Translations under genes and position numbers: made by a program
Notes under the pieces: model-generated
What the model was told of the DNA's origin: nothing
Seen by the model: only the letters and a program-made list of their open reading frames with translations
Database searches by the model: none
Part shown: positions 1-14,100 of the stretch, one piece after another
Layout of the letters: each line of letters starts with the position of its first letter
Position numbering within the stretch: position 1 is the first letter of the stretch
DNA from: Caprimulgus europaeus
Taxonomy: Eukaryota > Chordata > Aves > Caprimulgiformes > Caprimulgidae
NCBI GenBank assembly: GCA_907165065.1
Contig: OU015525.1
Location: 51,841,537 to 51,905,536, forward strand
Direction: 5' to 3'
Length of the DNA: 64,000 bases

Positions 1-20
1 AAATAAATAAATAAATAAAT
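1..20 (+). repeat. (AAAT)5 microsatellite at the window edge
   Basis: Five uninterrupted AAAT units at the very start, possibly the end of a longer array or the A-rich tail of an element cut by the window edge. Confidence 0.8.
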
Positions 21-337
21 ACTGCTACCAGCAGGAATCTTATTCTGCAAACCTGCTTCTTTTAGAGACAAAATAAAATGTTTAAACAAATCTAACATTT
101 GCAGAAAAGAGTCTGGGAGGTTTAGAGGAAAATGTACATTCTGACAAAGTTTGCTGCACTGAACATTGCTGTTTGGTGTTACGGGTGTTCATCTAATTAG
201 ACATCACTTATGAGTAGTTGCTTTTATACAGTTTTGCTAACCCACCAAATTTTTTAAAACGTGGTAAAATTTATTGTTCTTTTTCCACGCTCTATTTAAT
301 TAAGGATTTACTGCACACAGTTCGCTGCCAACACGAT

Positions 338-774
338 CTGAAAGGTGGAACACCTCTCCTATGAACAAAGGTTGAGAGAGTTGGGAGTTTTCAGCCTGGA
401 GAATAAAAGGCTCCAGGAAGACCTTATTGCAGCTTTTCAGTAGTTAAAGGGGACTTCTAAGAAAGATGGGAATGGACTTTTTAGTAGGGCTTGTAGTGAT
501 AGGACAAGGGGTAATGGTTTTAAAATAAAAGAGGGCAGATTCAGACTAGATATAAGAAGGAAATTTTTTTATTATGAGGGTGGTGAAACTCTGGAACAGG
601 TTGCCCAGAGAGGTGGCAGAAGCCCCATCCGTGGAAACATTCAAGGTCAGGCACGATGGGGCTCTGAGCAACCTGATCTAGTTCAGGATGACCCTGCCCA
701 TGGCAGGGGGGTTGGACTAGATGACCTTTAAACGTCTCTTCCAACTCAAACCATTCTATGATTCTATGATTTTA
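338..774 (+). mobile_element. CR1 LINE 3' fragment
   Basis: The segment runs from GGTGGAACACCTCTCCTATG to a tail of ATTCTATG units. It includes the CR1 landmarks GAACAGGTTGCCCAGAGAGG and GGGGGTTGGACTAGATGACC. This is the 3' end of ORF2 plus the 3' UTR, 5'-truncated as usual for CR1. It lies left of the last METTL4 exon seen. Confidence 0.93.
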
Positions 775-3700
775 ACAAAGGTCTTCCAAAAATCTATTAT
801 TTTGATCATGTAAGAAAGCTCATGTTGCAGGAGGTTGTACTTTTTCCTCAGACGAGAAGGGAGAGACTGTGGAAAGCAAAGCTCCAAAGCTTTCAATAAG
901 CTCTCTGTGAACAGATCCCAACATCTGTAGGATATGTTTTTTACCCTAATGGGCATAAGATCACGCAGAACTTAATGCAGAGTAAGAGTTTATGTGACTT
1001 CTTTCCTCTCTCCATGAAACAGAACCATTTTACGCTTTACAAAGGCTCCTAAGTAGAGGAAGCAATTATTCAGGTAACAAAATTTCATTAGGAGCACATT
1101 AGTAATGTTGACATTTGTTCTTAAAATGTATAGATTAAAAATATCATCACAGCATTAAGTCCAGCAATTAAAAGCACCAAAAACTTCCATGTGTAGGAGA
1201 ACAAATTTTAAAAGAACACAGGAGATTCAACCAACCTCATAGACTGGTTTAGCAGAAAGCAAAAAAGAGGTAGCCAAAAACCAGGTCAGTTCAGCAGAAG
1301 CAGGAAGCTTGTGACAATCTTTTGATCGATTTGGTTATAGAATTTTAAAAAGAAGTCCCAGGTATCCCCCTCTCTCCCGTTGACAGAGAGAGGTTCTTTT
1401 TTTAAATTCAGAGGGTTGGTTTTTTGGTTTGTTTTTTTTTAAATAGAGACATATTACATGTAATTTAAAATCACGTTATAGTATGATTTTTCATTGCTAG
1501 GTTGTAGGCATTTACATAATCACATCAGGCAGTAACTTGCAGTGCAATGGAAATTACCATATCAAGAGGGCAATAACATGGCTGTATCTTGTTAGCACAA
1601 AATCTCATTGCATTGGTTTTCTTAAAATAGGAAAAGTCAGTGTTCGAGTTATAAATTAGCCTTTGTTAGCCTTCTGGTGATCTAAAAGCCTATCTTAACA
1701 CACATGGATTTGACTTTCAGGCCTTACAGAAACCTTGGAGTTGTTTTCCTCCAAAACCAGGTTAGAGGGTCTACATCAGTAGAAAAATGAAATATTAATT
1801 TTTTCTACCACATGAATAGATTAAAAACAAAAGCACCACAGTAGCTTCTTTCCACCTGCAGATATCACTGACAATAAGCAGCTTAAACAGACAATAAGCA
1901 GATTGTTGGTTATCACTTGCAGGTATCATAAACACTCAACACTATAACAGCAACTCGAGCATCTAATGCCCTAGGACACACAAAGCTAGCAAAAAGCCAG
2001 CTGGCAGATATAACACTGGTCTTCCAGAAAATCCACTTCCTTCCGAAGTGCAATCTTGGTGGCCAGTCAGAGAGGATATCTGCCATACCTGCCTACTCTT
2101 AACCCCAAACATGTACTGAAGATGCACGCTGCTAAAAATGTTTAAATAAGCAAAAGGAGGAATCATTTTTTGCAACAAGCAACAGTTTCCCCTTATCTTT
2201 TGAATTTCTACTAACTAAATAGCAAGTTCTGCATGGCAAATTGGATACAAAAAGTGAAAATGACTGTCAGCTTTCCACTGTCTCATGTGTGAGCTGTGCA
2301 AAGCACATGACTGAACTAATTTCATACTAACACATCAAAAGAGTTTGCAAGGTAGAGGTCCTTACTGCCCAATCTGCCTAATCCCTGAACAGAGTAGGAC
2401 GAGAAAAAGATCTGCATCTTTTCTGAGCTTCAGGATAAACCTTGATGTTGATGCACCTATCAAATACTCTAACAGTAAGGGCTCACAAGGTGCATAAGGA
2501 AACAAAAGGCATTTACTTCTTTTTACTGAGAAGAACACTTGTAACATAGCCTAGCATGCCTGGGCTGCTACAGAAGGGGGTGCCCAGGATTTCTCATTGC
2601 ATTCTTCTACTGGAGATACACAAAGTGGCTAGAGTATAGCCAAGAATTAATTCCAGTGGTTTTAGGCATACTCCTATATGACAAAGTTATTTTCTAACAA
2701 TAAACATACATACCTAAAAACTGGATGAGAAATATCTATTAACATGAATAATCTATAAAGCAGGAAAAGGAAAAAAGGTGTTTGAAGTTTTACATTGTTT
2801 CATATCATCTGTGTAACAGAATACCTTCCATGTCTTCTAATAGCAGCACTGAACTGAATTAGGAAGAAAACCTGCTGTTACTTGAATCAAAACCAGAAGT
2901 AATAAAATTTCATTTTAACACATTTGCATAAAGAAGCTTAAGTACATTTACAATGACATATTAAATCTCTAAGCATTGAACACAGCACATGCATCACCAC
3001 AAACCCCTACAGTCACAATTTCATGGTTAAATGCACTGTAGGAACCCAAACATCTCTTTTTGATGGCTTACTTTAATTTACATCTTTCTCTTCCCCCAGA
3101 GAGATAAACTGTTATAATCAGTCATTAAGTGGCTACATATGTACCAACATACAACCTTTACAGCAGTAACAAGAAATAAAGTGCCAGACAGTATCAGTAA
3201 ATACTAATATTTTTGGCTTTGTTACTACTTAAACAAAGCATAAAGAATGTCTGTGACTCATCGAGTGTCCTTCTCCCCCATTGCCAAATCTCTGCTTCTG
3301 TTCAAATTTCTTCTGAACACTCTGGGATGTAGCTCACCTGCTCTCTACTGGCCACTTGAGAATACTGTCTGATCACCCTTTTAAAATGCCGAAGCCAAAG
3401 CATCAGCAATTAGCTTTTGTCTTATGGTCTACCTTTTCATTCCATAATCATGTTCTCTATGGAGCTGCCAAAACTGTAGGATACATGTGCATTTTTAGAA
3501 AAACCCTGTAAATCACTCATATTGCTTAACAAAAAAATTCATTTGTCAAATAGAAACGCAAATGCTGCACAACACTATCAAATGCCAGCATTCAAATAAA
3601 GACTCAAGAAATATATAAACCATCACAGACAATTTCTTTCAAAACCTATTCAGGAATAGAATTTCTAAAGGATTCCCCAATACGGTTTACAGATTCTGTC

Positions 3701-5110
3701 CTGCAAAAGAATTGTTCTGAGAAGCATTCTGGCACGAGAATTCTCTACAATACACACAAGCTGCTGCTCTGCACCCTTGGATACCTCACAAGTTTCGTGT
3801 TTGTGCCTGAGTGTGCTGCTAAGTATTGGTTTTCTGAAGAGGCCCCAGGTGGCTGCCACAAATCATTACCCCAACATTCACTAGCTTACATCAACACACG
3901 TACTTCCTGCTGTAGCCCTCATTCTTAAAGATGTGGCTTCAGAACTGCAAAAGATCTTCCCAGAACTGCCCTTTTTAAATTATTTTTAGCTAACCAAAGT
4001 ATGTGTCTTCTACTGGTTTTTGAACAGGTGTATATACATGTATGTTAATTTAATAAATACAACCCAAAATACAAATTTTAGAGCCTCCCTGAACATGTAA
4101 CAGCTGTCCAGGTCAGCCTCCAAACTAAAGTTGTTCTGTTCCTTGGAAACAGAAAAAGGAAAGCATGCCAGTGAAGCAAACCGTGATGTCTCTCCTCTCC
4201 AACAGCATTGCACATTTCTTCTACCTGCCTTTTCTGATGTGATTACATAAGAACACATCCACCTGCAATATTTGCAGATTCAACATCGAGTTTTCCCCTT
4301 GTGGGGGGATGAAACCATTTTTGTGAGAGGTGTTAAATACATTTCTTACCATAGCACTGTAAGGCACTCAGATGCTATAAAGATGAAAGAAGTACAACTT
4401 TCTATTAGTTAAATTAGTCAAAGTAAGAGTGCTCCTGAACAATGTGGAAAAGGTAATGTATCACACAGAAATCCTCAAACCCTTCGGACTAAACTCTGAA
4501 AAGTTGAATTCATACCCATGCTAAGTGGCTGGCTGGAGTGACTGCACCAATTTCAGTAAATGAAATACAGCTCCTCAGAAACAAGCAGGGAATGCCTTAC
4601 TTGTTTTGCCTATTGTTAACAGTTTAAAAATAAAATTAAGTTTTTTGATTCAAAGGCACATCTGTACTACAGGTGTATAAGCAAGTCAAGGAGAAATAAA
4701 AACATTTCTTTGAGGATGACATAACAAAGAAAGAAGTTTCTGCTTTTATTAACTAAGCAGAAGATATCTCAATTTACAGATTCACGAAGTTCTGCCCTGC
4801 CCTCCCCTGCTCAAAGGTACATTAGGCTGTCTGGCATAACTCCATACATACAGTAGCCGCCAGGTACATGCAAAATATTTACACAATAACGCATGCAATT
4901 CTACGTTTCATGCTCATTTTTAGAGACCAAGACTTAGGTGTCTGATCACATTTTTAAAAGCATTGAGGAACCACAAGTCACGTTGACCAAAACTGCTTAG
5001 CGAATGGGAAATGAAGGCATTTCAGACAAAGATATGTCATTCTAGGGACATCATTTCAGACAGCCAAGTCCAATGACCTACAGAAACATTACAAATCAAC
5101 AAAAACATAC
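775..5110. other. Presumed METTL4 last intron: no exon recognised
   Basis: About 4.3 kb of AT-rich DNA. I searched the minus strand for the missing METTL4 C-terminus (the family pattern E-L-F-A-R, then G-W-x-S-W-G-N-E) and did not find it. Short open frames here show no conserved protein features. Confidence 0.5.
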
Positions 5111-8100
5111 CAGTAAGAGGGGGTTTATGTGAATGCAGACTGCAGGGTACACTGACAATTAACTTATGTTCTGGAACTGGGAGTACATCTTCAGACTTCC
5201 TGTCATATAAATCAGAACAAGAAAAGAAGTATGAGAATGGATACCACTAAACGTGATGCTGCAGCTCTCACAGAGCTACTTCAGATGACAGGTAACACAC
5301 AGAACATTCATTCAGAGTCAAACCAGATTAAGTCTAAGGGAAGTGAAATGTTGCTCAGTTCACAATATATTAAAGGACAGTTTATGAAACCACTGAGGCT
5401 TTAGGCAAAACATGGTTAACCACAGCCTTACAAAGCCATTGAGAACAATGTAGTCTTGTATGTTTTCATGTGTGGAGAAACACCAGCATCCTCAAAACAG
5501 CATCAGCCTGTGCCAAGGACTCCTGGTCCAAGAGAACTCATCAGCAAAGGAAACCCTGTCCACAAGGCTTTATCTAAGACAGATTCCCCCAACACAGACA
5601 GATACAGGGAACAAAAGCTTCCATCCTTTAATCTCACTAAACTACTCCCTCATCCCAAAGCTAGTAAGGCTATTTTTAGGTCCAAAATCAGCCAAAAGAT
5701 GACACCAGGAGAAGATATGGGGACATTATATTGTATAATGAACAAGTAATATGTACAAAGAGAATCCTGGCAGCCTCAAAATTACCATAAATAGTCTGGC
5801 ATACCTTAAGACTTCCTTTATATCTCCTTGAACTCTCCCCAGTACAAGAACTTCATAGGGCTTTTTGTGTAAAGAATCCAAAGGCAATACAAATTCTCCA
5901 GCTTTAGTGATCTGACATAAAGCAGTTAAAAATTAGATATAAAAATCTTCTGCTGTGTATTTTTTCAAGTCATTTTATTTGATAAAAAGCAAGATACTCA
6001 TGATATCATACCTTTCAAATGCAAAAGTCCATGGTAATAAACAGACAAATGATAAGAATATAAAGTGTCATAGTGCAAGGCCTCTCAGTCTCCAAGCAAG
6101 CAACAAAACAAATTGAGAACTTACTTTTACCCAGTGCCACTCAGCAAGTGTTTTCACAGACCAATGAGGATAAAGTTCATCCTTAACAAAACGTAAGTGC
6201 TTCTGTCTATTAGTCACCCATGTGACTACAAGACAATTTGGAGCAGCTAGCGCTGGTACAGGAATCTGCTTGATTTGCCATGAAGACAAGTAGCTGTATC
6301 TATATGCCAATACAGTGAGAAAATCAAGTTAGCATATATCAAATATAAAAACTGCAAAGCAACACAAACAGATAAAGAAATGACACAGCCAAGACCTTTC
6401 AAGAATCAGCCCCTGACAACACAAGTCATAAAAATGGATCAAGACTGACGCCTAGTGGTCAAATCTGATGGATTGTGATATAAAATCATTCGTGTAGGTA
6501 CTAAAGTGTTATTGAGCAGAACCTTTAACTATGTATTTCTACAATTCCCCCAAATAAAGTATTATGAGTTGTGATTCTGAAGACATTTTAAAGCCCACGT
6601 TTAATTTAATAACTATTCTGTGATTCTATCTTATGTAATTCAATACTCATCTTTATGCCAGAACAAAGCTATTTAATGAAAAGTAGCCCTTTAGACAATT
6701 CACTTTTCATAATAAGCAATCTCTTTTCTGAATGAAAATGATGAGTGAGTCATTTACAAGTACAAGGGCAACACTAATTTGACTGGCAAGTTAAAAGGTC
6801 ACAAAAGAGTAAACACTTCTCCAATTACTTGCAGGTGTTCGTTACTTTTAAATTACCATTCATGGTAAAAGTTCTCTAGGTTATTCAGAACAGTTCTGCA
6901 CATTTTTGAGCTAACTGTATGCTACATCAGTGAAAACAGCAGGCTTTTCAGATTCTGTCCTGTTCTACCATTTCTCTTGTGATGCTGTTCCACACTATTA
7001 GCGAGTTGCAATTGATGGAACCTACATGCTGCAGCATCAAAAACACTGACACGCTGCCTACTAGAATTGACAGCCACCATCTGGGTACCTGGGACCCCTG
7101 CATAACCCAACAGTGAGAACAAAAGTGAGAAACCAGTAACCAGGACAAAATCTAAAACACCTCCTGGACTAGACTGCCCAGAGAAAACAAGATTCACAAC
7201 CCAGACATGAAATGCTTAACAAACATTAGCCATCACCAAGGTAACTAACAGAAGTGATGGCTCTTCTATCTTTTCCCTTTATTTTGTAAGGGAGAGATGG
7301 TCTTGCTGTCTAATTAATGCTGTGAATAACTACAATTTTACTTTGAGTAATTTATATATTTAAGAAATACATTTGAGTGAGTTTAACTCCAGGTTTCTAG
7401 AGGATTCTGCAGGGCTTTCAAAGTAAAGCTACTAATTAGTCCCTGCATCTTCAAATTACGTCTTCATAAAAAGCTTCAAAAGCTACAGTAGACATTATTC
7501 TAGAAAGTTGTAAGGTTGTATTTCCTGTCTGCCCTTCTTTCACATGGATACAATTCTATGGTAATCAAGAGAAGAGCTCCACTAGCATAAGCATGATGTT
7601 ACTCAGTGGAGAAGAAAGCCCATAAATCTTAAGTTAATGACTTCATAAACTATGGTACTCAGAAATTTCCTATTATACTTGCAGATTTTACTGCTGCACT
7701 ATCACCTCCTCTCTTGTACCCATCAGACTGAAGCTCAAACTACAGCCAACCCTGAAACTGCCATATTAGACCTGGAAATACTTACACATTTATCTAGCTT
7801 TAAGCCCACTAAAGTAACCCTATTAATTTCAAATTAATTACCCGCATGATCTTGGCCTCACAAAACAGCTGACTCCAGGCTTTGCTTGTAAGTCTCAAGT
7901 ACTAACTTACTCTCAGCAGTTAGGTAATTTAAGATCTACTCTTGAAAATATTTTGTATGCAAAGCATCCAAACCATTTCCGTGAAATCCCCAAAACATTT
8001 CATAGATTCGAAGGTAGGCATGTGCCAAACTATTTGCTAGTATTGTGGTTTAACCTCAGCTGGCAACTGAGCACCACACGGCTGCTCATTCACTCCTCCC

Positions 8101-11100
8101 CCCTGGTAGGATTGGGAGGATAATCAGAATAAAAAAAGTAAAATTCATGGGTTGAGATAAGGACAGTTTAATATGATAACACAAGGAAAATAAATAATAA
8201 AACTAATAAAAGAAAATACGAAGCAAGTGACGCACAGTGCAGTTACTCACCACCCAACATGCAATGCCCAGCGCATTCCCAAGCCCGGATCCCTCCTTCC
8301 CCAACCCCAGCCAACTCCCTCAGTTTATATACCGAGTATGATGTCATATGGTACCAAATATCCCCTTAGCTAGTTTGAGTCAGCTATCCTGGCTATGTAT
8401 CCTCTCAGCTTCTTGTAAAAATTAGCTCTATCACAGCCAAACCCAGGACAGCTAGCTTAAACTGCAGTTTCACAATTATACTGGTCTGGGATTGTATCAT
8501 TATATTAAAATATTAATTACCCCTTGTAAGCTAAGATGACAAAGTTTATTTGATTTTACAAGAAAAATTACCTGTTACTCCTTTTAACAGACTTGTTCTC
8601 CCATGGTGGATCAATCACAATTACATCATATTTTTTCTGGTCTGGGAAGCAAAATTACAAAAAAAAAAGTGCCAGTAAATTTGTTTTCAAATAAATCTCC
8701 TAGTTAAAACTGATAAAGGCCTAGCTAGTCACATACAGACAACATTTAAAGAGCCAAGTATGCAACAGAACTGCAACTTTCTTCTGCTCTTTCCAAAGAA
8801 GTTAAAAGGCTTCTGGTATGCTTGTTTTAATTCAGATAACCACATACTTCAGAGATTTTTAGGCTGACTACCAAAGGAAAGGACATTTATGTGATCTCTG
8901 TCAGATCCCTCCAAGAAAATTTTAACATGCTCGGGACTTTCAGAAAAAAACGATAGCAGAGTCCAAGTCTCAGAGATGAAAATTTCTCCAAGCTTCCTAA
9001 CAGAAGCTACGTAACAAGGCACGCAGCTGAGTGAAAGGCTGCAGCCCTGAACATAAGACTTCTGTCCTGTTTGATCTTTCAGCAGGCAAATTGGGACATG
9101 CAGAGCTCCCAATCAGCACTGCAAAACTGTATTTTGCACTACTAGAGGCGAAGAGACAGAGAGCTAGACTCAGTGTGAGAAATGGAAATTAATGGACAAG
9201 AGGAAGAGAACCGAAAGAGTTTTCACAGGAGAAGCTGGGTTTACTCTAGTTGGAGGATAGAAGATACAGGACACATCCATGAAAAAAACAAGACACTCCA
9301 ATTTTATTTTTTCCACAGAACATCTTTGTTCCTTCTTTGAGTCTGATACTAATTATTTAAATAGTTAATAAAAACAGCAGCTTAATATTGAATGTCTATT
9401 AAATGTGCTTTTTACATCTTATTCCTTTACTAACATTGAAGATGTTATTCTGACAGTGGGCTGGCCAGCAAGAAATACTTCTTTTGGCAGGTGAAAAGGA
9501 AGAAGAAAATTAAAATGAACAACAGACTTTCTCAAAAAAAAAAAAAATCTAAAGTCACGGTATTGTACCAATATCCACTTAAAAAGCAGTTTCTCAAATT
9601 TCTTGAACTGCTCTCTGTCCTCTGGAAGGATCCAAACTTGTGATATGCACAGCTGTGATTCAGAAAATAGCGATCTTCTTTCATAAACTTGAAAGAAGCT
9701 AACTGGTTAAAATTATTATTTGGATCACAAGATTCCACCTCCTGTAAGTCTTCTTAACAAAAAAAAATAAAAATTTAAAAAATCAGTGAATATCCAAGTT
9801 GCGTATCAGAAGGGAAGAAAGATACGTTAAGTAACAAATCTAAAATTACTGATCAGAGGGTAGAGCAGTAATCCTGTAAGTCTGATAAAGCTTAGCTATT
9901 GATAATAATAATGATGATGAAGGTCAAATTGAAAGCTAATGGAACAGTGAAGTACAGTGCAGACTGCCACAGGTTGCCAGCTTAAAGTGTTCTGCATGGC
10001 CTGTTAAGGCTGCAGATACTAGCTTGGACAGTTTTTGATTTACTTTTACAAAGGAGTTATTAATTCTAAAATCCCAACATTTCCCTGTCACTGATTTTGG
10101 CTTAAGCCTATACTCTCGGCTGTGAAATGTAGCAGCTGAGAAGTCAACTCACGTTTGCTACTCATGTTCTTGCTGATGTTCACTTCCAGCTGGGTGCAGC
10201 ACATTCCCTGAGGGACACTGGGGTTGGGGTTAGTTTCACAACCAGTTTATGCCTATCTAAATAGACCCTGCTGCTGAAGAGGATGAATCTGTAAGGCAAC
10301 CCTTGCTTTAAGGTGCATAATCTCATCCCATCTCCCGTGGACTAATCAAGCCTCTAAGACAGCAGGAACACTACCCCAGCAGCAGCATGAACTTATCTAT
10401 GTTAGAGCCTCATCCGGCCGAACAGGGACCCAGCAGCACAGCTAGTCCCAATCTAACACCTTTACATGACTTCTGTAGCGACAGTGGCTCAGAACATGCT
10501 CACAAACTGCCATAACTTTGAGCTTCATGTAAAATGCTGTGGCTGAGATTTTCAAAGGAGTCCCCTGGAGACAGATAATTCCCCCATGACATGAGCTCCT
10601 AACCCCTCAAGATTCCTTTGCAAACCCTCATCTATTTGCACAGAGTTAGAAATATCACTTTGAAAGCCTGCAGCAGCATTTCCTTTTGGTGTGAAGCTGT
10701 ATATTAAAATCTGTTCATTGAGTCTTTAGTCATCCTGACATGAACTCTCCTTCTCAGGCAGGAGAGAAGTATTAAACTCTTAACACCTGAAGATACTTAC
10801 AGTTCAGCAGGGGCTGTAAACATGAAATATCAGACAAAAGAAAACTGCTTTTTGGCGGCACCAAGTACTTCTGCCCCATCAACACAACTATCTTTGCGTA
10901 GTTTGAGCTGTTTTCCGTAACACACGAAAGCAAGTCCTGGTCTGGAACGGAGGTTTCATCACCCAGCACACGTACAGCTTGATGGTCACTTTCATTCACA
11001 GCTGGAAATTGCTTTGCCATTTCACATAATTCAGCCAACCCACAGCCAATGTGTTCAGGAACAATATTCTTTCTGCAACTGAGTTCTGCAGTAGTGCAGT

Positions 11101-14100
11101 GAAGAAAACCACTTTTGAGTCCTTCTTGGACTAAATGCAAAGTGCCTTCACAAATGAGCTTCCTGACCTGTGTGGTGATAAAGAAACAGTGGGAAAAGAA
11201 GTGACCTTTCAAGTATCTACTTCATAAGGGAATGAGACAGAAATCAAAACATCTTCAGTCTGCAGAGTGGGAAAAGGATCCTTCAAAAATACTGAGATCA
11301 TTGATACAAAAGCTACAAGGGCACGCTAATGAGGCCATGCTAACTTTTGTTGGGCTTTTTTTTTTTGGTAAAGTGATAATAATTAGAAGCCCAGAGAAAG
11401 AAAGGGTGAGTAACTACTGAATAAGACATTTCACAGACAACAGAGGCAGAATATTACTGTTCCAAAGAAACAAATTTCAAAGCAATAATTTGAAGTATAA
11501 ATCCAAATTCTAATCTAATTTCAAGTTACTGTGCCAATAAATGAATTTTTAATTGGGATGTATACTGCAATCTAAAAATCAGTATTTTTCCACATTTTAA
11601 TTCACTTTGAAAAGTGATAGTTTATGCATTTTAAAATATGGATGTACAATAAGTAAATCAAATTAAATTACTGAATTTAGTTTTGCCAGTTTTCTAAGTG
11701 ACACACCTCTTAAATAAGCTGCAAGTGAATCCAGGAACAGATTCTTGGATCTACACAGACTCATTCACTTCAGGACCTTCCCTTTGCAAAATTTAGAGAC
11801 CTAGTTTACACCCAAACCATTAAGCCTACATGAGTTTTAATTACCAATTAGGCATTTTTGTTCATTTAGAATAGCAATATTGCCAGTTACAGTGCCTTTA
11901 TTAAGGGTTTCAAATACTTACTATAGTTTCTAAGGCTCCTGATTACAGAATCCTCAACTTCATAAGATGTTTTTACAAAATAATTACAATTTCCAAATTA
12001 ATAAGGGGGAGAAATTTTTTTAATAATTTATTTAATAGATCCACCATCTGGATATCCAAGGAGACAGAGTCATAATTTTTTAGTACCTAGGTCTGTGATA
12101 CTAAAAGTTCATACTGCCTTAACAGAGCTAATAAATATACCTTTAGAAATGCTACAAGTTGTACAGCTGAATTAATGCAGATGGCTTTTTCTTCTTACAG
12201 CCACGTGTTAATTCACAAGTGGACAAAGCCTCTTGATTATCAAGCAGTTTAAACGACAGATTTAACAAACAGCTGCTGAAGGAATTTAGCATATTTTGCA
12301 CCATTCCCTATGTTGACTCCAACTGAAATTAATAAATAGATTCAATGACTGTTTTCACTGGCAGACATAAATTTGGTTTAATTTTGGTTTTTTAAATTAT
12401 TCTAAAGATATGAATAATTGTAAAATTATCTGAATTGACTAGTCAACCTTTATCACTACAAATACAGTAAAAAACCAATACATTCTAACTTGTGAATGGT
12501 ATCGGAGGCCAACTGGGATCACAGATTTTTCAAAACTGTGCCTTTTTTACATATTCACCAGAAACTTTTTGAAGTTACACAGGCCTTGACACCAAACTAC
12601 TTCTCTTAATTTCTTTCCTTCTTCCTGTTGTTGAATTACTTTATTTTAGCTTAAAGGTTTCCATACTCATAAACCTATGTTTATGTTCAACCTATATTTA
12701 TTATTCAACCTGTGTTGAATTTCAAAGTTCTCTCCTTTAAGGCAAATCTGCACACACATAGTTTATTCACAGCAATAATTACAGAACCTCTACACTCTAT
12801 CATAGCAAAATGTATGTTTACTACAAAACTGTTGCCATGTAAGAGAAGAAAAATTTAGTCATTTAAGTATAGTCCAAGAGGAAAAGAAATAAACAAAAAG
12901 TCAAATATAACTAACACCTTTGTCAGAGGAAAGAAAGCAAGCATAGGTCCTAGTTCAGGTTCACATCACTATTTAGTAAAGTAAGAATACATCAAACATC
13001 ATCCACAGATTACATTTCTTGGATTTACTAACATGCTTTAGTGTAATTCAGTTTTAAGTTCACCAGCGTATCACTGATGTGAACCTAGACTTGAATCCTA
13101 ATTCATTCATGACAATGTAAAATGTTAGAGGGAAGGAATAATCCTTTCTCATCAACACAAGTGAGACACCTTGGAGCACTTTTGCTCAGAGAAGCTTTGA
13201 ATATCAGCACAGTGTCCTGATATACACAACAGGCTGTGCTGTTCATTTCAAATCAGTCACTTCCTGTTCAACTAACATTCAGCTCATCCATATATAATGC
13301 TCAGTTATCCATAACAGTAAAAGATATTTTATGAATGCAGCTTCCAGCTCTTCCAAGTGTCTCAGCTGCAGTCTGACGTCTAGTGCGTTTTGCATATATC
13401 TACACAGAAGATTCTCTCTGTACGCACTTACTCGTTTAAGGGCTGGAGAGACGACCTTCCTGCTAGTGGAACAAGCTACAAGAACACAACTTGTTTGCAA
13501 CCATGTCTTGCACTTCATACACGGTTCAAATTCAGGTATCATGTACTTGCAAAATATACTTTTGCTCAAACTTACCTTTGAATGGTATTCAAAAGCATCC
13601 AGCTCACCTTGATTGAATACACATTTCCTTTTACGTTTCTGCAGAATTAGCAAACAGTGAAAAAAAAAAATCCATATTACTCCACAGTGAAAGGAAAAAA
13701 ACAAATAAACAAACACACCTGGATTACAAATTAACTGCCTTAAAAGGAGAAGAAAGCTTTTCTATTTTTTTTTTCTTTCCAATCACAAGTATAAATCCAA
13801 TAAGTGAAACAATTATCTCAAAATACCTAGGCTGCTGTATGCATTCTCAAGGTATATAAGCTTAAAGCTGTGTTATGTTACTCCTGGCACTGGGATCTGA
13901 AGGTACCTACTGCATGTCACAGTTCATGCACGTCTCCTGTGGACCCAACACTAGGAGGTATTTGTTCAGCTGACAAGGGCAGTTTACTAATAACAGGATA
14001 AAATTGTCTTCACAATTACATTTGTTCGTATAGATCTGTGACTTTTTTTCTTTTGGTCCATAAGGAACAGTACTGATCAATCTACATATTGAAAGTAAAT

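Noticed and set aside
9899-9921. AT-rich trinucleotide run (GATAATAATAATGATGATGA) as a notable repeat
   Set aside because: Short and imperfect, common background in introns.
10772-11212. Treating the 146-codon minus-strand frame as a stand-alone gene
   Set aside because: It is METTL4 exon 11167-10801 with intronic ends on both sides.
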